Shown: piece by piece, positions 1-8,877 of the stretch | How positions within the stretch are numbered: position 1 is the first letter of the stretch | Layout of the letters: every line of letters begins with the position of its first letter | NCBI GenBank assembly: GCA_018652685.1 | Contig: JABIBQ010000013.1 | Coordinates: 1-56,761 of the forward strand | Origin: Candidatus Bathyarchaeota archaeon | GTDB taxonomy: Archaea > Thermoproteota > Bathyarchaeia > TCS64 | Reading direction: 5' to 3' | Length of the DNA stretch: 56,761 nt | The notes under the pieces: generated by a model | The model's input: only the letters and a program-made list of their open reading frames with translations | Database searches by the model: none | What the model was told of the DNA's origin: nothing | Position numbers and translations under genes: made by a program

Positions 1-417
1 GGTTGCCCCCACAGCGCCATGAATCAGTGCTTGATCCCGTTGCTCCACGCCGAAACGAACCCTTTCCGATGCCCTCCTGATGAGGACGAACAGGTTGTAC
101 TCTGAAACTGTGAGATCGGTGGAGGGGAATTCTCCCCACTTCAACCTCTTTTCAATGGATTTGATGAAAGCTACTCCTTTTGAGCTTAGGGTGACCCCGG
201 GCCGAGAGATCTCAATCAGAGTCTCGTCTGATAGACGGGATAGAATAGTACGAACCGTGCCCTCCCCTACCCTGAGGGTCTCGGCCAACTGCTTGCGCCC
301 GATCCGGTTCTCCTTTAACAAGCTCACAGCGTACAGCAGGTGGGCGGCTGTAAAGTCGGGGGTCCTCCCCGGTGCCGTTTTGCCCGCCATCCGCTGTAGA
401 ATTTGAACCTGTTCCAT
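1..417 (-). CDS. DUF4443-type winged-helix regulator, C-terminus cut by window edge
   Basis: An open frame starts with ATG at 417 and runs off the left edge (139 codons visible). Residues about 20-75 read as a winged helix-turn-helix (HLLYAVSLLKENRIGRKQLA, then GEGTVRTILSRL), followed by a beta wing and the stretch RFGVEQRDQALIHGAVGAT, which fits the archaeal DUF4443 family of transcriptional regulators. It probably binds DNA and senses a small molecule through the missing C-terminal part. It lies 9 bases downstream of the DUF4430 gene on the same strand, so it may regulate the adjoining transporter genes. The ligand is unknown. The overlapping plus-strand frame at 80-406 is a shadow. Confidence 0.72.
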   Translation of the reverse strand, partial: MEQVQILQRMAGKTAPGRTPDFTAAHLLYAVSLLKENRIGRKQLAETLRVGEGTVRTILSRLSDETLIEISRPGVTLSSKGVAFIKSIEKRLKWGEFPSTDLTVSEYNLFVLIRRASERVRFGVEQRDQALIHGAVGAT

Positions 418-426
418 ATCTTTCAC

Positions 427-870
427 TCACTCGAAGGAGGTATAAGTCCAACTAAGGATGTCGCCGTCGTGCACGATCCACTGGTCCGCGCCCACAGGGC
501 CCGTCTGCCAGCCCTCGTCGTAGTAGTCCCACAGCCAGAAGCTGTTTGCCTCACCTCCGACACCGTCAATGGAGTTCAAGAAGACACCCCACTCAGAGCT
601 CTGGAGTTCTATTTCAGAGATCATACCTGTTGCGTTCAGGAAGTTTGTTCCCAATGGTACGCGGGTATCATTAAACCACGTGACTGTTTCATCCCCGAAA
701 TTAACCCTGATGCTGATAACGACCGTGTTGTCTTCAAGCTCCTCCAGGAGAAGTTCGTACTCGTGCTCTACCGACTGAAGTTGTCCGTTGTACTGGATTG
801 CGAGCACCCCCGCTAGAATAGTTGTGCAAAGCAGTGCCGCTGCTGCAAGTTTGTATGTCTGTTCACTCAT
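427..870 (-). CDS. membrane-anchored DUF4430 (transcobalamin C-terminal-like) protein
   Basis: This 147-residue protein has one N-terminal hydrophobic helix (about residues 8-26) and an extracellular domain. The C-terminal half has the DUF4430 layout: a WGVFLNSIDG stretch, an aromatic-rich segment FWLWDYYDEGW, and a closing DGDILSWTY strand. DUF4430 is related to the C-terminal domain of transcobalamin and often occurs with ECF vitamin transporters. Its ATG overlaps the stop of the upstream ECF S-component gene by four bases, so translation is probably coupled and the two proteins probably act together. A role as extracellular cobalamin or other vitamin binder is inference from family and context; no ligand residue can be proven here. 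Confidence 0.75.
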   Translation of the reverse strand: MSEQTYKLAAAALLCTTILAGVLAIQYNGQLQSVEHEYELLLEELEDNTVVISIRVNFGDETVTWFNDTRVPLGTNFLNATGMISEIELQSSEWGVFLNSIDGVGGEANSFWLWDYYDEGWQTGPVGADQWIVHDGDILSWTYTSFE

Positions 871-1418
871 TCACCTAACACCTTTTTTATTGAACTTGAT
901 AATGGTTTGAACCCTAATCCGAAGAACAGGGTATTGCTCAGGACATGTGCCAACATGAATGGGATACCTGTCATCAGCCCCACAGAGATGGGGATTCCGA
1001 CAGTGTAGGCTGAGATTATATTCGTGAATATATCATAGACAAAGGTCAGTGTGAATCCCATCACTGCGGCCCATGGGTCAACTCCATACCCCGATGGCCT
1101 GGGACCCTTCCCATACAAGCCACCAGCTACCCCGTACACAGCCTCCCCAAGCATGGTCGCTCCGAGAATGGGCAAGCTGAACCCGAAGGGATTGATGGTG
1201 CCATACACAAGCCAGACCATTATGCCTGTTGATGCACCCATGGTTGGTCCCATGATGAAGCCCGCCGTAAAGACTATCAAGTCCATGAATTTTACGTTGG
1301 CAACCCCGATGAGCAGAAAGTTAGAGGCTATGGCTGCCGCTGAAAGGAGGGCTACCATGGCGATCTTCCTTGGATCTGTCCTTGAGGTGTTCAAGATATC
1401 ATTGGATGGATCATCCAA
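867..1418 (-). CDS. ECF transporter S component (substrate-binding membrane subunit)
   Basis: A 183-residue membrane protein with about five or six hydrophobic segments (residues about 20-42, 45-65, 70-100, 118-140, 145-165). The glycine-rich pattern around FMDLIVFTAGFIMGPTMGA and the LGEAVYG segment are typical of energy-coupling-factor S components, which bind a vitamin or metal and dock on a shared ATPase/EcfT module encoded elsewhere. It heads a compact unit with the DUF4430 and DUF4443 genes. The partner suggests a corrinoid or another vitamin, but the substrate is not readable from the sequence. No EcfA or EcfT gene is in the window. Confidence 0.78.
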   Translation of the reverse strand: MDDPSNDILNTSRTDPRKIAMVALLSAAAIASNFLLIGVANVKFMDLIVFTAGFIMGPTMGASTGIMVWLVYGTINPFGFSLPILGATMLGEAVYGVAGGLYGKGPRPSGYGVDPWAAVMGFTLTFVYDIFTNIISAYTVGIPISVGLMTGIPFMLAHVLSNTLFFGLGFKPLSSSIKKVLGE

Positions 1419-1473
1419 CCATTAAAGTCTTCGATCCAAATCGTCAATAAACACGCCGCCCGAGTAATGTGAT

Positions 1474-1872
1474 ATGATCCAGTACTATGACGCCCCTGAT
1501 ATCAAGAAGAAGATCGAGATCATAGTAGACGTGCTCAAATTCGACCACGTGAACCTCGAAAACATACGTTACATCAGGAGCAGGGGGAGCAAGGCAAAGA
1601 GGACCATCGCTAGGGTCCACGGCCTCGGGAGGATCTGGCAACAATCACTGGATATGGAGCCTACATACGTCATAGAGGTGATACACGAGATTTTCGATTT
1701 CTACCCTCCAGAGGCACAGGACCGCACTCTCATTCACGAGATCATGCACATCCCCCACACGGCGAAAGGCGGCTTCAGACACCACAAGAACTACGTAACA
1801 TCGGCTAACGTGGATACCTGGCACAAACGTTACAAACAGCGTTACAAGGAGCTGGGCCTGGACAAACTATAA
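1474..1872 (+). CDS. putative zinc metallopeptidase (HEIMH motif)
   Basis: The 132-residue protein has a textbook HExxH zinc site, His88-Glu89-Ile-Met-His92, followed by a Gly-Gly-Phe-Arg-His-His stretch at 99-104 that can give a third ligand. Size and layout match the short archaeal 'putative metallopeptidase' family (COG4900-like). No signal peptide is visible, so it is probably cytoplasmic. It stands 25 bases ahead of a ubiquitin-like gene on the same strand and close to a JAMM peptidase, which raises the possibility of a joint role in protein modification or turnover. Its substrate is unknown. The antisense frame at 1444-1644 is a shadow. Confidence 0.7.
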   Translation: MIQYYDAPDIKKKIEIIVDVLKFDHVNLENIRYIRSRGSKAKRTIARVHGLGRIWQQSLDMEPTYVIEVIHEIFDFYPPEAQDRTLIHEIMHIPHTAKGGFRHHKNYVTSANVDTWHKRYKQRYKELGLDKL

Positions 1873-1897
1873 GAAAAGCCACTCATCTTGAGGAAAT

Positions 1898-2098
1898 GTG
1901 TACCCGAAACCGATGAAACTCAAGGTGGAGTCAGCCTCTACGCTTCGAGAGTTCATTTCAAGTCTTGGGGAGGACACCCTGTACGCCTTTGACAGGAGAG
2001 TTGTTGGGGTCGCTGTAAACAACAAGAAGCTGTGGGACTCGGCGAAGCTGAAGCCGGGGGACACGGTTGTGATTTTCCCGATTATTGTAGGTGGCTAA
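1898..2098 (+). CDS. MoaD/ThiS-like ubiquitin-fold protein ending in Gly-Gly (SAMP-like)
   Basis: A 66-residue protein with a beta-grasp profile: an N-terminal strand (MKLKVESASTLREFI), a middle strand with VVGVAVNNKKL, and the terminal segment LKPGDTVVIFPIIVGG. The C-terminal Gly-Gly is the mark of MoaD, ThiS, Urm1 and archaeal SAMP proteins, which are adenylated by an E1-like enzyme and then carry sulfur or are conjugated to lysines. The GTG at 1898 is preferred because GAGG lies four bases upstream; an ATG at 1913 would give a 61-residue protein and is also plausible. Its stop overlaps the stop of the convergent JAMM peptidase gene, a natural partner for removing such modifiers. Molybdopterin versus conjugation role cannot be settled here. 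Confidence 0.78.
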   Translation: MYPKPMKLKVESASTLREFISSLGEDTLYAFDRRVVGVAVNNKKLWDSAKLKPGDTVVIFPIIVGG

Positions 2099-2469
2099 TT
2101 GGATTTGACCTGAACAGGTATTGACTTTCCCTGTTTTGTGTAGGCAGCGACGTTATCCATCGAGTAAGGTGGGCCGATGATCAACATTATTCGGCCGTAG
2201 AAACTGTGCAAGTCCCTGGTCGAGGGATTCAGGTTCCCGCTGGGATGGCTGTGTGCCGTCCCGAGTATGCTGAAATCCATGGGAAGCATGTGGGCAGGGA
2301 AGCTGGCGGACCTCTTTGAGCCAAAGCCGAAGGGTGGGATCAGGTACTCAGTTATGTGATATTCGTCTCCAGATCGTTTGCCCCTAAGTAGAACGATTAC
2401 CTCGTTTGGGTGGTTGTCCTCGGCGAGGGCTTTCATCCCCTTGAAGACCTCCTTGTCGATCCGGATCAT
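2095..2469 (-). CDS. JAMM/MPN+ metalloprotease (Mov34-like deubiquitinase/desampylase type)
   Basis: The 124-residue protein is a single JAB1/MPN+ domain. The zinc site is complete: Glu23 in the NEVIVLL strand, then His73-Ser-His75 and, after exactly ten residues, Asp86 (H-x-H-x10-D), with the serine of the usual H-S-H-P-S motif. Archaeal members such as HvJAMM1 cleave SAMP proteins from targets and related bacterial enzymes trim MoaD/ThiS-like proteins. The gene is convergent with the Gly-Gly ubiquitin-like gene and they overlap by four bases at their ends. I infer that it processes or removes that modifier. Confidence 0.85.
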   Translation of the reverse strand: MIRIDKEVFKGMKALAEDNHPNEVIVLLRGKRSGDEYHITEYLIPPFGFGSKRSASFPAHMLPMDFSILGTAHSHPSGNLNPSTRDLHSFYGRIMLIIGPPYSMDNVAAYTKQGKSIPVQVKSN

Positions 2470-2873
2470 CTCCTCACTAGGATTACCCTGTGGATATAAC
2501 CGTTTACAGGAGGCATGGATGCCCCCCGTTCCCTGTCGATGGTTCTGGGGTTATTCAGCGATTTCAATCATATTTATGGTCATGAATTGATAGTTTTATA
2601 TTAATTAAGTCAGCTTCACTGAATCATTTTTAACATTTATAGTGTCTTAATATCGCGTCATTGACTCCGCGACAACACAATTAATAACATGGATTACTGT
2701 TCGATATCACCGGTATAGACCGATAAGGTATATCACCGTTCCACAAGAAAAGCACGGAGACAGGACTGATGGACCCTAAAACGATCTCATTCATAGCAAA
2801 CTGGCTGATTCTAATGGCACCACTTCTGAAGTGGTGGGTAAAGACAGCTATCCTGCAGAAATAAGCGGGTTTG
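2470..2873. other. 404-base intergenic stretch
   Basis: No convincing gene. The part nearest 2470 should hold the promoter of the JAMM gene. A small hairpin GGCAT-GG-ATGCC lies near 2510, and 2590-2650 is very AT-rich. An open frame on the minus strand at 2681-2881 has no family features and is treated as chance. Confidence 0.4.
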
Positions 2874-3446
2874 TTAGCCAACCCTAGGCTTGCAGATTAC
2901 TTCCAGCACCTTTGTGTCGAAGAACCTGTGCGTGTTACTAGGCAACAAGACCGTTGCTGAGTCCGCTCCACCACCGCTTCCACCTATGGCGATTACAGGC
3001 TCTCCTGCCTTTATTAAACCGGCATCGCAAGCCATACAGCTGATCTCAAGGCATACCTTGACTCCCTGGCTGAACAGCCTGAGGACATTGGCGATTATCT
3101 CATCAACCTGGATGGGACCGAACCTCTGCTTCACTGCCCTGCCGAGGCCGCCGAATGCATGGAGATGGTAGAATATCTTGGCACCGTTTGCCTCCATCTT
3201 CTCCTTGTTCTCGTCAACCATTCTGTGAACGTTTGGCTCGGTGAACCCCATCATGCCGGCTGACACGACAAGGTTGTACCCTTTGAATATCTCTGAGGCC
3301 AGCACGCCGGCGTAGCCCGTGTATGATGCGATTATAATATCCTTGATACCTAGTTCGTCGGCTCTCTTCTTTGCCAGCTTCAAGGTTTCTTCTGTATAGT
3401 CTTTGCCTTTTCCATCAAAATAGACGGACTCTATCGTGTGACTCAT
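2874..3446 (-). CDS. pyruvate kinase alpha/beta (C-terminal) domain-like protein
   Basis: A stand-alone 190-residue protein resembling the C-terminal alpha/beta domain of pyruvate kinase, found as a separate protein in many archaea. Visible features are the TEETLKLAKKRADELGI helix, an IIIASYTGYAG strand-turn typical of the fold, and a glycine-rich IAIGGSGGGADSATVL loop near residues 150-168. It lacks the catalytic TIM barrel, so it is not a pyruvate kinase; in pyruvate kinase this domain holds allosteric sites. It follows subunit C of the ATP synthase by 33 bases on the same strand and may be co-transcribed, though no functional link is known. Actual role unknown. Confidence 0.62.
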   Translation of the reverse strand: MSHTIESVYFDGKGKDYTEETLKLAKKRADELGIKDIIIASYTGYAGVLASEIFKGYNLVVSAGMMGFTEPNVHRMVDENKEKMEANGAKIFYHLHAFGGLGRAVKQRFGPIQVDEIIANVLRLFSQGVKVCLEISCMACDAGLIKAGEPVIAIGGSGGGADSATVLLPSNTHRFFDTKVLEVICKPRVG

Positions 3447-3479
3447 GAGAAATAATATGTGGATAAAAGGTAAAAAGGG

Positions 3480-4505
3480 TTAGTTCCACGGGATGACGAT
3501 GTACTTGAGCAGGTCCTCGCTTCCGAGTCCCTGAGCTTTGCCCCATGACAGACCGACAAGGTTGTCCTTCTCGATCTCGCTGTATACGAGGAAAGCCAGT
3601 ATAACGTTGAAGCCGAACTGGTCGCCTGCACGTGCGGCTGTTGCCGCCTCGTACTTGCCCTTCCTGAGCATCGCCCTGACTAGAGCGATATCGCCTGTCT
3701 TGATGGGCGCGAGAACCTCGTTGTAAGGTTTCTTCAGTTCATCAATGGCCTTTCCAAGGTCATCGGTCTCGATGACATTTTTTAGGTCGGCCTTTTCGAT
3801 ACCGTAGGTGACGGGGAAGACTTCGTCAAGGTTGACGTTTTCCTTGCCCCTCCTCTTGATGGCGATGAGGACGTTTTCTACGTCTGTCTCATACTTTACC
3901 AGGCTGTTGACGATGTGTCTGTCCTTTGCGGGCAGTTTCTCGGTTAGCCTCAGTATGTTCCTCGCGTAGATATAGTTCAGCTCAAGCTCCATTGGCCAGA
4001 TCGCGTCGTATTCCTTGTAGAGATCGAGTTTACCGATCAGTGACTCATATGCTCCTCCGTTGAGCTTCCTTACAAGCACCTCAAGGCTCTCTGACGATAC
4101 CAGATCATCGTAATCCTTGATGAGGTATGGGTCAATGGGTATCAGTGACTCCTTTATCATCTCTTCACTGCTATCGGTGAACTTGCCCCTGAGAATACGC
4201 TTGAGGTTCAATACCTCAAACCTGAAATCAAAGTAGGCTCGCAGGAACTCGCCCATCTTGCTGGGCGTGATCCTCACAATCTCCCCGATCCTCTCGATGA
4301 ACTTTTTTGTGAAGTTTTTCTCAAGGTCAAGCGAGACTTTCTCGTTTAGCTCTACCTCGAACTCGCCGTAGGATGTCTCTTTGAGCCTGTTTAGGAACTC
4401 GGTGACATCTGGTGCGTCCGCCAGCTGCTTCATCTGATCCATGTCTAGCAGATCGTTGATCCTTGCATGTGTCCTTAGAACCACGTACCCGGTTCCTAGA
4501 TTCAT
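3480..4505 (-). CDS. atpC: A-type ATP synthase subunit C
   Basis: 341 residues, the normal length for the archaeal subunit C (Vma6/d-like), the funnel that joins the central stalk D-F to the membrane ring of K subunits. Typical features are the N-terminal GYVVLRTHARINDLL, the all-helical three-fold repeat, and YIYARNILRL in the middle. It ends the cluster and overlaps subunit D by four bases. The presence of C means that a normal V/A-type rotor is made, although the ring and the stator subunit I are not encoded here. Confidence 0.88.
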   Translation of the reverse strand: MNLGTGYVVLRTHARINDLLDMDQMKQLADAPDVTEFLNRLKETSYGEFEVELNEKVSLDLEKNFTKKFIERIGEIVRITPSKMGEFLRAYFDFRFEVLNLKRILRGKFTDSSEEMIKESLIPIDPYLIKDYDDLVSSESLEVLVRKLNGGAYESLIGKLDLYKEYDAIWPMELELNYIYARNILRLTEKLPAKDRHIVNSLVKYETDVENVLIAIKRRGKENVNLDEVFPVTYGIEKADLKNVIETDDLGKAIDELKKPYNEVLAPIKTGDIALVRAMLRKGKYEAATAARAGDQFGFNVILAFLVYSEIEKDNLVGLSWGKAQGLGSEDLLKYIVIPWN

Positions 4506-5119
4506 TTTTGCGATGACTTGATCCCTCCGATTAGCTTCATCCTGACTAGCTCCTCCATTGACTCCTGGTCGAGCTTGTCCTCGATGAACTTGATAATGTA
4601 CCTCATGTCGGGTAAGACCATGTTCTCCAGTGCGTTGACCTTCCTGCTGGTTGTTCCCAGCTCGTCGGCGATACGCTCTACCCTCTCTTCAAACTCCGCG
4701 AGTTTGATGAGCTCCTCGATGATCTCGAAAACCTTGTCGGACGCGTGAGATAGAGTGATGTCTAGCTCCGCTGTTACCTCAGGCTTGCCTTTGATCCTTA
4801 CGGTTGGGTAGACTACGCCCATAACGCTCCTTGGAAGAACCTCCAGGTCTAGGCTGTTCTTGATGCTCCGTGTCTGGCTCTGTACTTCCGTGGGTCCTAA
4901 ACTCAAATAGGCCGCAGTCAGGGCGCTGTAGGCTTCCTCTAGGTTTCCTAGGAGGAGTCCTCTTCTACCTTTGAGGACGTCGAGGGATTCTGTCAGCTCT
5001 TTTGCGAGTTGGTCCCGCTTGAGTTTGAGGAACTCGGTTCCCCTCTCTACGGTCACTATCCTTCTCTTTGTCTCCATGAGGTAGCCCTTTGTGGGCTTGA
5101 CGCCGGATGTAGCAGACAT
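4502..5119 (-). CDS. atpD: A-type ATP synthase subunit D (central stalk)
   Basis: 205 residues. The N-terminus (KPTKGYLMETKRRIVTVERG) and the long antiparallel coiled coil are characteristic of subunit D, the rotor axle inside the A3B3 head; the middle carries the conserved short region around residues 60-110 and the C-terminal helix resumes with ERVERIADELGTTSRKVNAL. The gene follows B after two bases and overlaps C by four, so these are translated together. A large antisense-like frame at 4965-5423 is a shadow. Confidence 0.9.
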   Translation of the reverse strand: MSATSGVKPTKGYLMETKRRIVTVERGTEFLKLKRDQLAKELTESLDVLKGRRGLLLGNLEEAYSALTAAYLSLGPTEVQSQTRSIKNSLDLEVLPRSVMGVVYPTVRIKGKPEVTAELDITLSHASDKVFEIIEELIKLAEFEERVERIADELGTTSRKVNALENMVLPDMRYIIKFIEDKLDQESMEELVRMKLIGGIKSSQK

Positions 5120-5121
5120 TG

Positions 5122-6504
5122 TTATGCTTCACTCTTGTGCGCTGGGTGGTACTTTTCGATGTACTCTTCACGTATCCTGATGATGTCGTCCTCAGGCAGG
5201 TCTGAGAGAATGTCCCATGCGATAGCAAGTGTCTGCTCGATGGTCCTGTTCTCGTAGATACCCTGGCTGATGAACTCCTTCTCGAACCTGTCCGCGAACC
5301 TGAGCCACTGGCGCTCCCTCTCTGAGAGGCCGACGGCTCCGACGATCCTGACGAGCCCTCTGGCCCGCTGTCCCTCAGCGTAAGCCATGTAGAGCTGGTT
5401 TGATACGTCCTGGTGGTCTTCACGGGTGGTCTCCTCGCCGATACCGTCTTTCATGAGCCTGCTGAGGCTTGGTAGGACGTTCATTGGCGGGTAGAGTCCA
5501 CGGAGGGCAAGCTCACGCTGGAGCAGGATCTGTCCCTCTGTGATGTACCCTGTTAGGTCTGGGATAGGGTGCGTGATGTCGCCTGCAGGCATTGAGAGGA
5601 TAGGCATCAATGTGACTGATCCCTCGCTTCCCTTGATACGGCCTGCTCTCTCGTAGATAGTAGCGAGGTCGCTGTACAGGTAGCCTGGGTAGCCCTTCCT
5701 TGTTGGAATTTCCTCCCTGGCGATGCTGATGGCCCTTAGGGCTTCTGCGTAGTTGGTCATGTCAGTTAGGATGACCAGCACGTGCATGCCAAGGTCGAAT
5801 GCCAGGTACTCCGCGACTGTCTGCGCGATACGTGGGGTGACGATACGCTCGATTGGCGGGTCGTCCGCCAGGTTGAGGATCATGACGCTCTTGTTCAGCG
5901 CGCCCGTCTTCTCGAACTCTGTCCTGAAATACGCGGCTTCCTCGTTCTTGATGCCCATGGCACCGAAGACGATGGCGAAGTCGCTCTCTGAGCCTGGGAT
6001 AGTTGCCTGTCTTGCGATCTGAGCAGCTAGCTCGTTGTGGGCTAGGCCTGACTCGCTGAAGATTGGCAGTTTCTGGCCCCTGACCAGGCTGGTCATGCCG
6101 TCGATACCACTCATACCTGTCTGGATGAACTCCTTTGGTACCTCACGGGCGGCTGGGTTGATGACGCCTCCGTTGACGTCCCTCTTCTCCTTGCCGATGA
6201 TCTGTGGCATGCCGTCAATTGGCTGGAAGCTTCCGCTGAAGACTCTTCCAATGAGGTCCTCTGATACGGGTATCCTGAGGACATCCCCGCTGAAGGTGAC
6301 CGTCGTGTTCAGGTTTAGCCCCGCTGTGTCTCCGAAGCACTGGATCATTGCCCAGTCCTTGCTTACGTCGAGGACGCTTCCCTGGACGATCTCCCCGTTG
6401 GGTCTCTCGATGTATACGATCTCGTCGAAGGCGATATCCGTGGTGTTTTGAACCATTAGGATTGGGCCTTTGATCTCTGTTGTAGTCTTGTATACTATGC
6501 TCAT
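5122..6504 (-). CDS. atpB: A-type ATP synthase subunit B (regulatory nucleotide-binding subunit)
   Basis: 460 residues, standard length. It shows the V/A-type B signature: beta-barrel N-terminus, then [35 protein letters not shown], and the stretch [18 protein letters not shown] close to the nucleotide site. As expected for the non-catalytic subunit, the P-loop lysine is replaced (SESGLAHNE in place of GxxGxGKT). With subunit A it forms the A3B3 head that couples ATP synthesis or hydrolysis to ion flow. It overlaps A by four bases and is followed closely by D. Confidence 0.95.
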   Translation of the reverse strand: MSIVYKTTTEIKGPILMVQNTTDIAFDEIVYIERPNGEIVQGSVLDVSKDWAMIQCFGDTAGLNLNTTVTFSGDVLRIPVSEDLIGRVFSGSFQPIDGMPQIIGKEKRDVNGGVINPAAREVPKEFIQTGMSGIDGMTSLVRGQKLPIFSESGLAHNELAAQIARQATIPGSESDFAIVFGAMGIKNEEAAYFRTEFEKTGALNKSVMILNLADDPPIERIVTPRIAQTVAEYLAFDLGMHVLVILTDMTNYAEALRAISIAREEIPTRKGYPGYLYSDLATIYERAGRIKGSEGSVTLMPILSMPAGDITHPIPDLTGYITEGQILLQRELALRGLYPPMNVLPSLSRLMKDGIGEETTREDHQDVSNQLYMAYAEGQRARGLVRIVGAVGLSERERQWLRFADRFEKEFISQGIYENRTIEQTLAIAWDILSDLPEDDIIRIREEYIEKYHPAHKSEA

Positions 6505-8273
6505 GCGTTTTCCCCCTCGTAGTGTTTGGCCAGTGCATCTATCTCGTTCATCATCTGGGTATGAGCTGCGTCAATAGGATCGGTTCCTTCCCTCTCCTTG
6601 AGCCTCATGATTTCCCTGATTACGTCGAGTTCACGCACCTGGTCGATTGGGATTCCCGTCTCGATCAGTGGCCTGACTGTGTTGTAAAAGTCTGTGAACA
6701 GCTTCAGTAGCTTAACCTGCTTCTCTGGTGCACAGTAGCGGTCGATATCGTGGAACGCGCTCTGGACCAGGAATCCCTCCCTGAGCATCTCTGCTACAAG
6801 TAGGATTAGCCTCTGGTCGTCCGGGAGTGACTTCTCTCCGATGATACGGGCCGTCTCCTCGACCTCTGCCGCCTCCTCAAGTATCCTGAGTGCCTGGCCT
6901 CGTGTGGGCTCCCATGTTGGGTCTAGCTCGCCCCACCACGCCGCCGCGACTCCTAGGTACCTGCTAAAGCTCTGCAGCCAGTTGATTGCAGGGAAGTGCC
7001 TACGGTAGGCTAGCTGGCTGTCAAGTGCCCAGAATGTTCCGATGAACCTTAGGGTGGTGGTTGTGACTGGCTCCGAGTAGTCTCCGCCTGGAGGTGATAC
7101 CGCTCCCAGTAGGGTGAGGCTTCCGATCCTCTCCTCTGTTGCCGGTACCTGTACCCTGCCTGATCGCTCGTATAGGCTTGCGATCCTGTCTGCGAGGTAC
7201 GCGGGGTATCCTGCCTCTGCGGGGATTTCCTCTAGACGTCCTGAGATGTCCCTGAGGGCCTCTGCCCACCTGCTTGTCGAGTCTGCCATCAGGCTGACGT
7301 CGTAACCCATGTCCCTATAGTACTCGCCAATTGTGATACCCATGTAGATACTGGCCTCACGGGCGGATACAGCCATGTTTGATACGTTTGCTACGATGAT
7401 AGTCCTCTCGATGAGTTTCTTGCCCGTCCTCGGGTCCTCGATCTCTGGGAACTGCTCGACTACGTCCGCCATCTCGTTGCCGCGCTCTCCGCAGCCGATG
7501 TAGACGATGATGTCTGCATCGCTCCACTTTGCGATCTGCTGTAGTGTAACCGTTTTACCTGTTCCGAATCCGCCTGGGACGGCTGATGCGCCTCCCTTTG
7601 CGCATGGGAAGAAGGTGTCGATAACCCTCTGGCCTGTGATGAGTGGCTGCGATAGCGCGAGCCTCTTCTTGATTGGCCTGCCTGACCTTACCGGCCAGGT
7701 CTGCATCATCTTGAGGTCAACGTCTCCGTTGGCGGTCTCCAGGACACCGACTGTGTCCAGAACCGTGTATTCACCTGCGTTGATGCTCTTGATGGTTCCC
7801 TCCTGGTTTGGCGGGACCATGATCCTGTGTACGAAGGTCTCGGTCTCCTGAACGCTTCCGATAAAGTCCCCTGAGGAAACTTTGTCGCCTACCTTTGCAG
7901 TTGGCTCAAATTTCCAGACCTTCTCCCGGTTCAGCGGCGGGATGTTTGCCCCTCTGCTGATGAATGGTCCGGTTAGATCCCATAGCTCGGTCTCTGACCT
8001 GGCTACCCCGTCAATGATCTGACCCATCAGACCTGGGCCCAGCTCCGCGACAAGGGGTGTACCGATGTCGATAACTGGCTCACCGGGCTTTAGGCCGGAT
8101 GTTGACTCGTAGCACTGGATGTAGGCCGTTCCTTCGCTTAGTCTGACGATCTCGCCCATGAGCTTAAGGTCGCCGACTTCGATTAGGTCGCCCATTTTTG
8201 GCTGGTCATCGAATTTTCCGATGATTAGCGAACCATTGATTCTCTCGATTGTTCCTGCTAGTCTCTCTGCCAT
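6501..8273 (-). CDS. atpA: A-type ATP synthase catalytic subunit A
   Basis: 590 residues, full length. The P-loop GGFGTGKT is at about residues 232-239, followed by [20 protein letters not shown], and the conserved stretches [15 protein letters not shown] and [13 protein letters not shown], which carry catalytic and arginine-finger-region residues. The roughly 80-residue 'non-homologous region' that distinguishes A-type from F-type beta subunits is present before the P-loop. The loop reads GGFGTGKT where many homologues have PFGSGKT, a mild change. Gene starts one base after the E stop and overlaps B by four. Confidence 0.96.
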   Translation of the reverse strand: MAERLAGTIERINGSLIIGKFDDQPKMGDLIEVGDLKLMGEIVRLSEGTAYIQCYESTSGLKPGEPVIDIGTPLVAELGPGLMGQIIDGVARSETELWDLTGPFISRGANIPPLNREKVWKFEPTAKVGDKVSSGDFIGSVQETETFVHRIMVPPNQEGTIKSINAGEYTVLDTVGVLETANGDVDLKMMQTWPVRSGRPIKKRLALSQPLITGQRVIDTFFPCAKGGASAVPGGFGTGKTVTLQQIAKWSDADIIVYIGCGERGNEMADVVEQFPEIEDPRTGKKLIERTIIVANVSNMAVSAREASIYMGITIGEYYRDMGYDVSLMADSTSRWAEALRDISGRLEEIPAEAGYPAYLADRIASLYERSGRVQVPATEERIGSLTLLGAVSPPGGDYSEPVTTTTLRFIGTFWALDSQLAYRRHFPAINWLQSFSRYLGVAAAWWGELDPTWEPTRGQALRILEEAAEVEETARIIGEKSLPDDQRLILLVAEMLREGFLVQSAFHDIDRYCAPEKQVKLLKLFTDFYNTVRPLIETGIPIDQVRELDVIREIMRLKEREGTDPIDAAHTQMMNEIDALAKHYEGENA

Positions 8274-8274
8274 C

Positions 8275-8877
8275 TTAGATCACTCCCAGTTTCTCTGCTA
8301 CCTCTGAGGTTAGGCCTTCATTTGCCGCATTGAGCCTTGCATCAAGGGTGCTTGTGATTGTTTTTGTTCCCTCAAGGTTGACTATCTTCACGCCTCCCAC
8401 GATATCCTCGGGGGAGGTCTCGATCTTGATTTTGACACCTACCGCCAGCTGCTCCATGTTGGATTTCAGGTACTTGGCGTCCTTCGCGTTGGCGTAGACG
8501 ATGCAGTCCTCGTTTAGAGTGGATATTGATTCGGCTGCCATCTTGATGAGGTACCCGTTGTACTCCGTGCCCACCACTGCGGCCTTGACCGCATCAGCTG
8601 CCTTCTTGAAGACTTTTTCGATGACCTCGATCCTTGCCTCCATGACTATCCTTCGGCCCTGGAGCTGTGCGCTTCCGACGACCCTGTCGTGGACTGCCCT
8701 GAGCTCTCCGCCGATGACGTTTACGATTGCCTCGTCTGTCATAGCCTCGATCCGCTTCTTCTCGGCCTTTGCGTTCTTTGCAATCTTTGCCGCCTTGGCC
8801 TTGGCGTCCTCGATGATCTTGTTTCGCTGCGCGATGGTCCTGTCGATTAGCTGGTTCTCCACGGTCTCCTGACTCAT
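8275..8877 (-). CDS. atpE: A-type ATP synthase subunit E (peripheral stalk)
   Basis: 200 residues: a charged N-terminal coiled coil rich in Ala, Lys and Glu (KIIEDAKAKAAKIAKNAKAE) and a globular C-terminal half with VGGVKIVNLEGTKTITSTLD and the terminal LDARLNAANEGL, the standard E pattern. E pairs with H/G to make the peripheral stalks that hold the head against the membrane. It overlaps subunit H by four bases and precedes A directly. Encoding H and E side by side fits their 1:1 coiled-coil complex. Confidence 0.9.
   Translation of the reverse strand: MSQETVENQLIDRTIAQRNKIIEDAKAKAAKIAKNAKAEKKRIEAMTDEAIVNVIGGELRAVHDRVVGSAQLQGRRIVMEARIEVIEKVFKKAADAVKAAVVGTEYNGYLIKMAAESISTLNEDCIVYANAKDAKYLKSNMEQLAVGVKIKIETSPEDIVGGVKIVNLEGTKTITSTLDARLNAANEGLTSEVAEKLGVI

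Noticed and set aside
2681-2881. 66-residue minus-strand open frame
   Set aside because: No family features, no start signals, ends against the pyruvate-kinase-C-like gene; likely chance in a spacer.
4965-5423. 152-residue minus-strand frame
   Set aside because: Overlaps subunits B and D in another frame; arginine/serine-rich shadow.
8501-8872. 123-residue plus-strand frame
   Set aside because: Antisense to subunit E; Ala/Ser-rich composition is a mirror of a Lys/Glu coiled coil.
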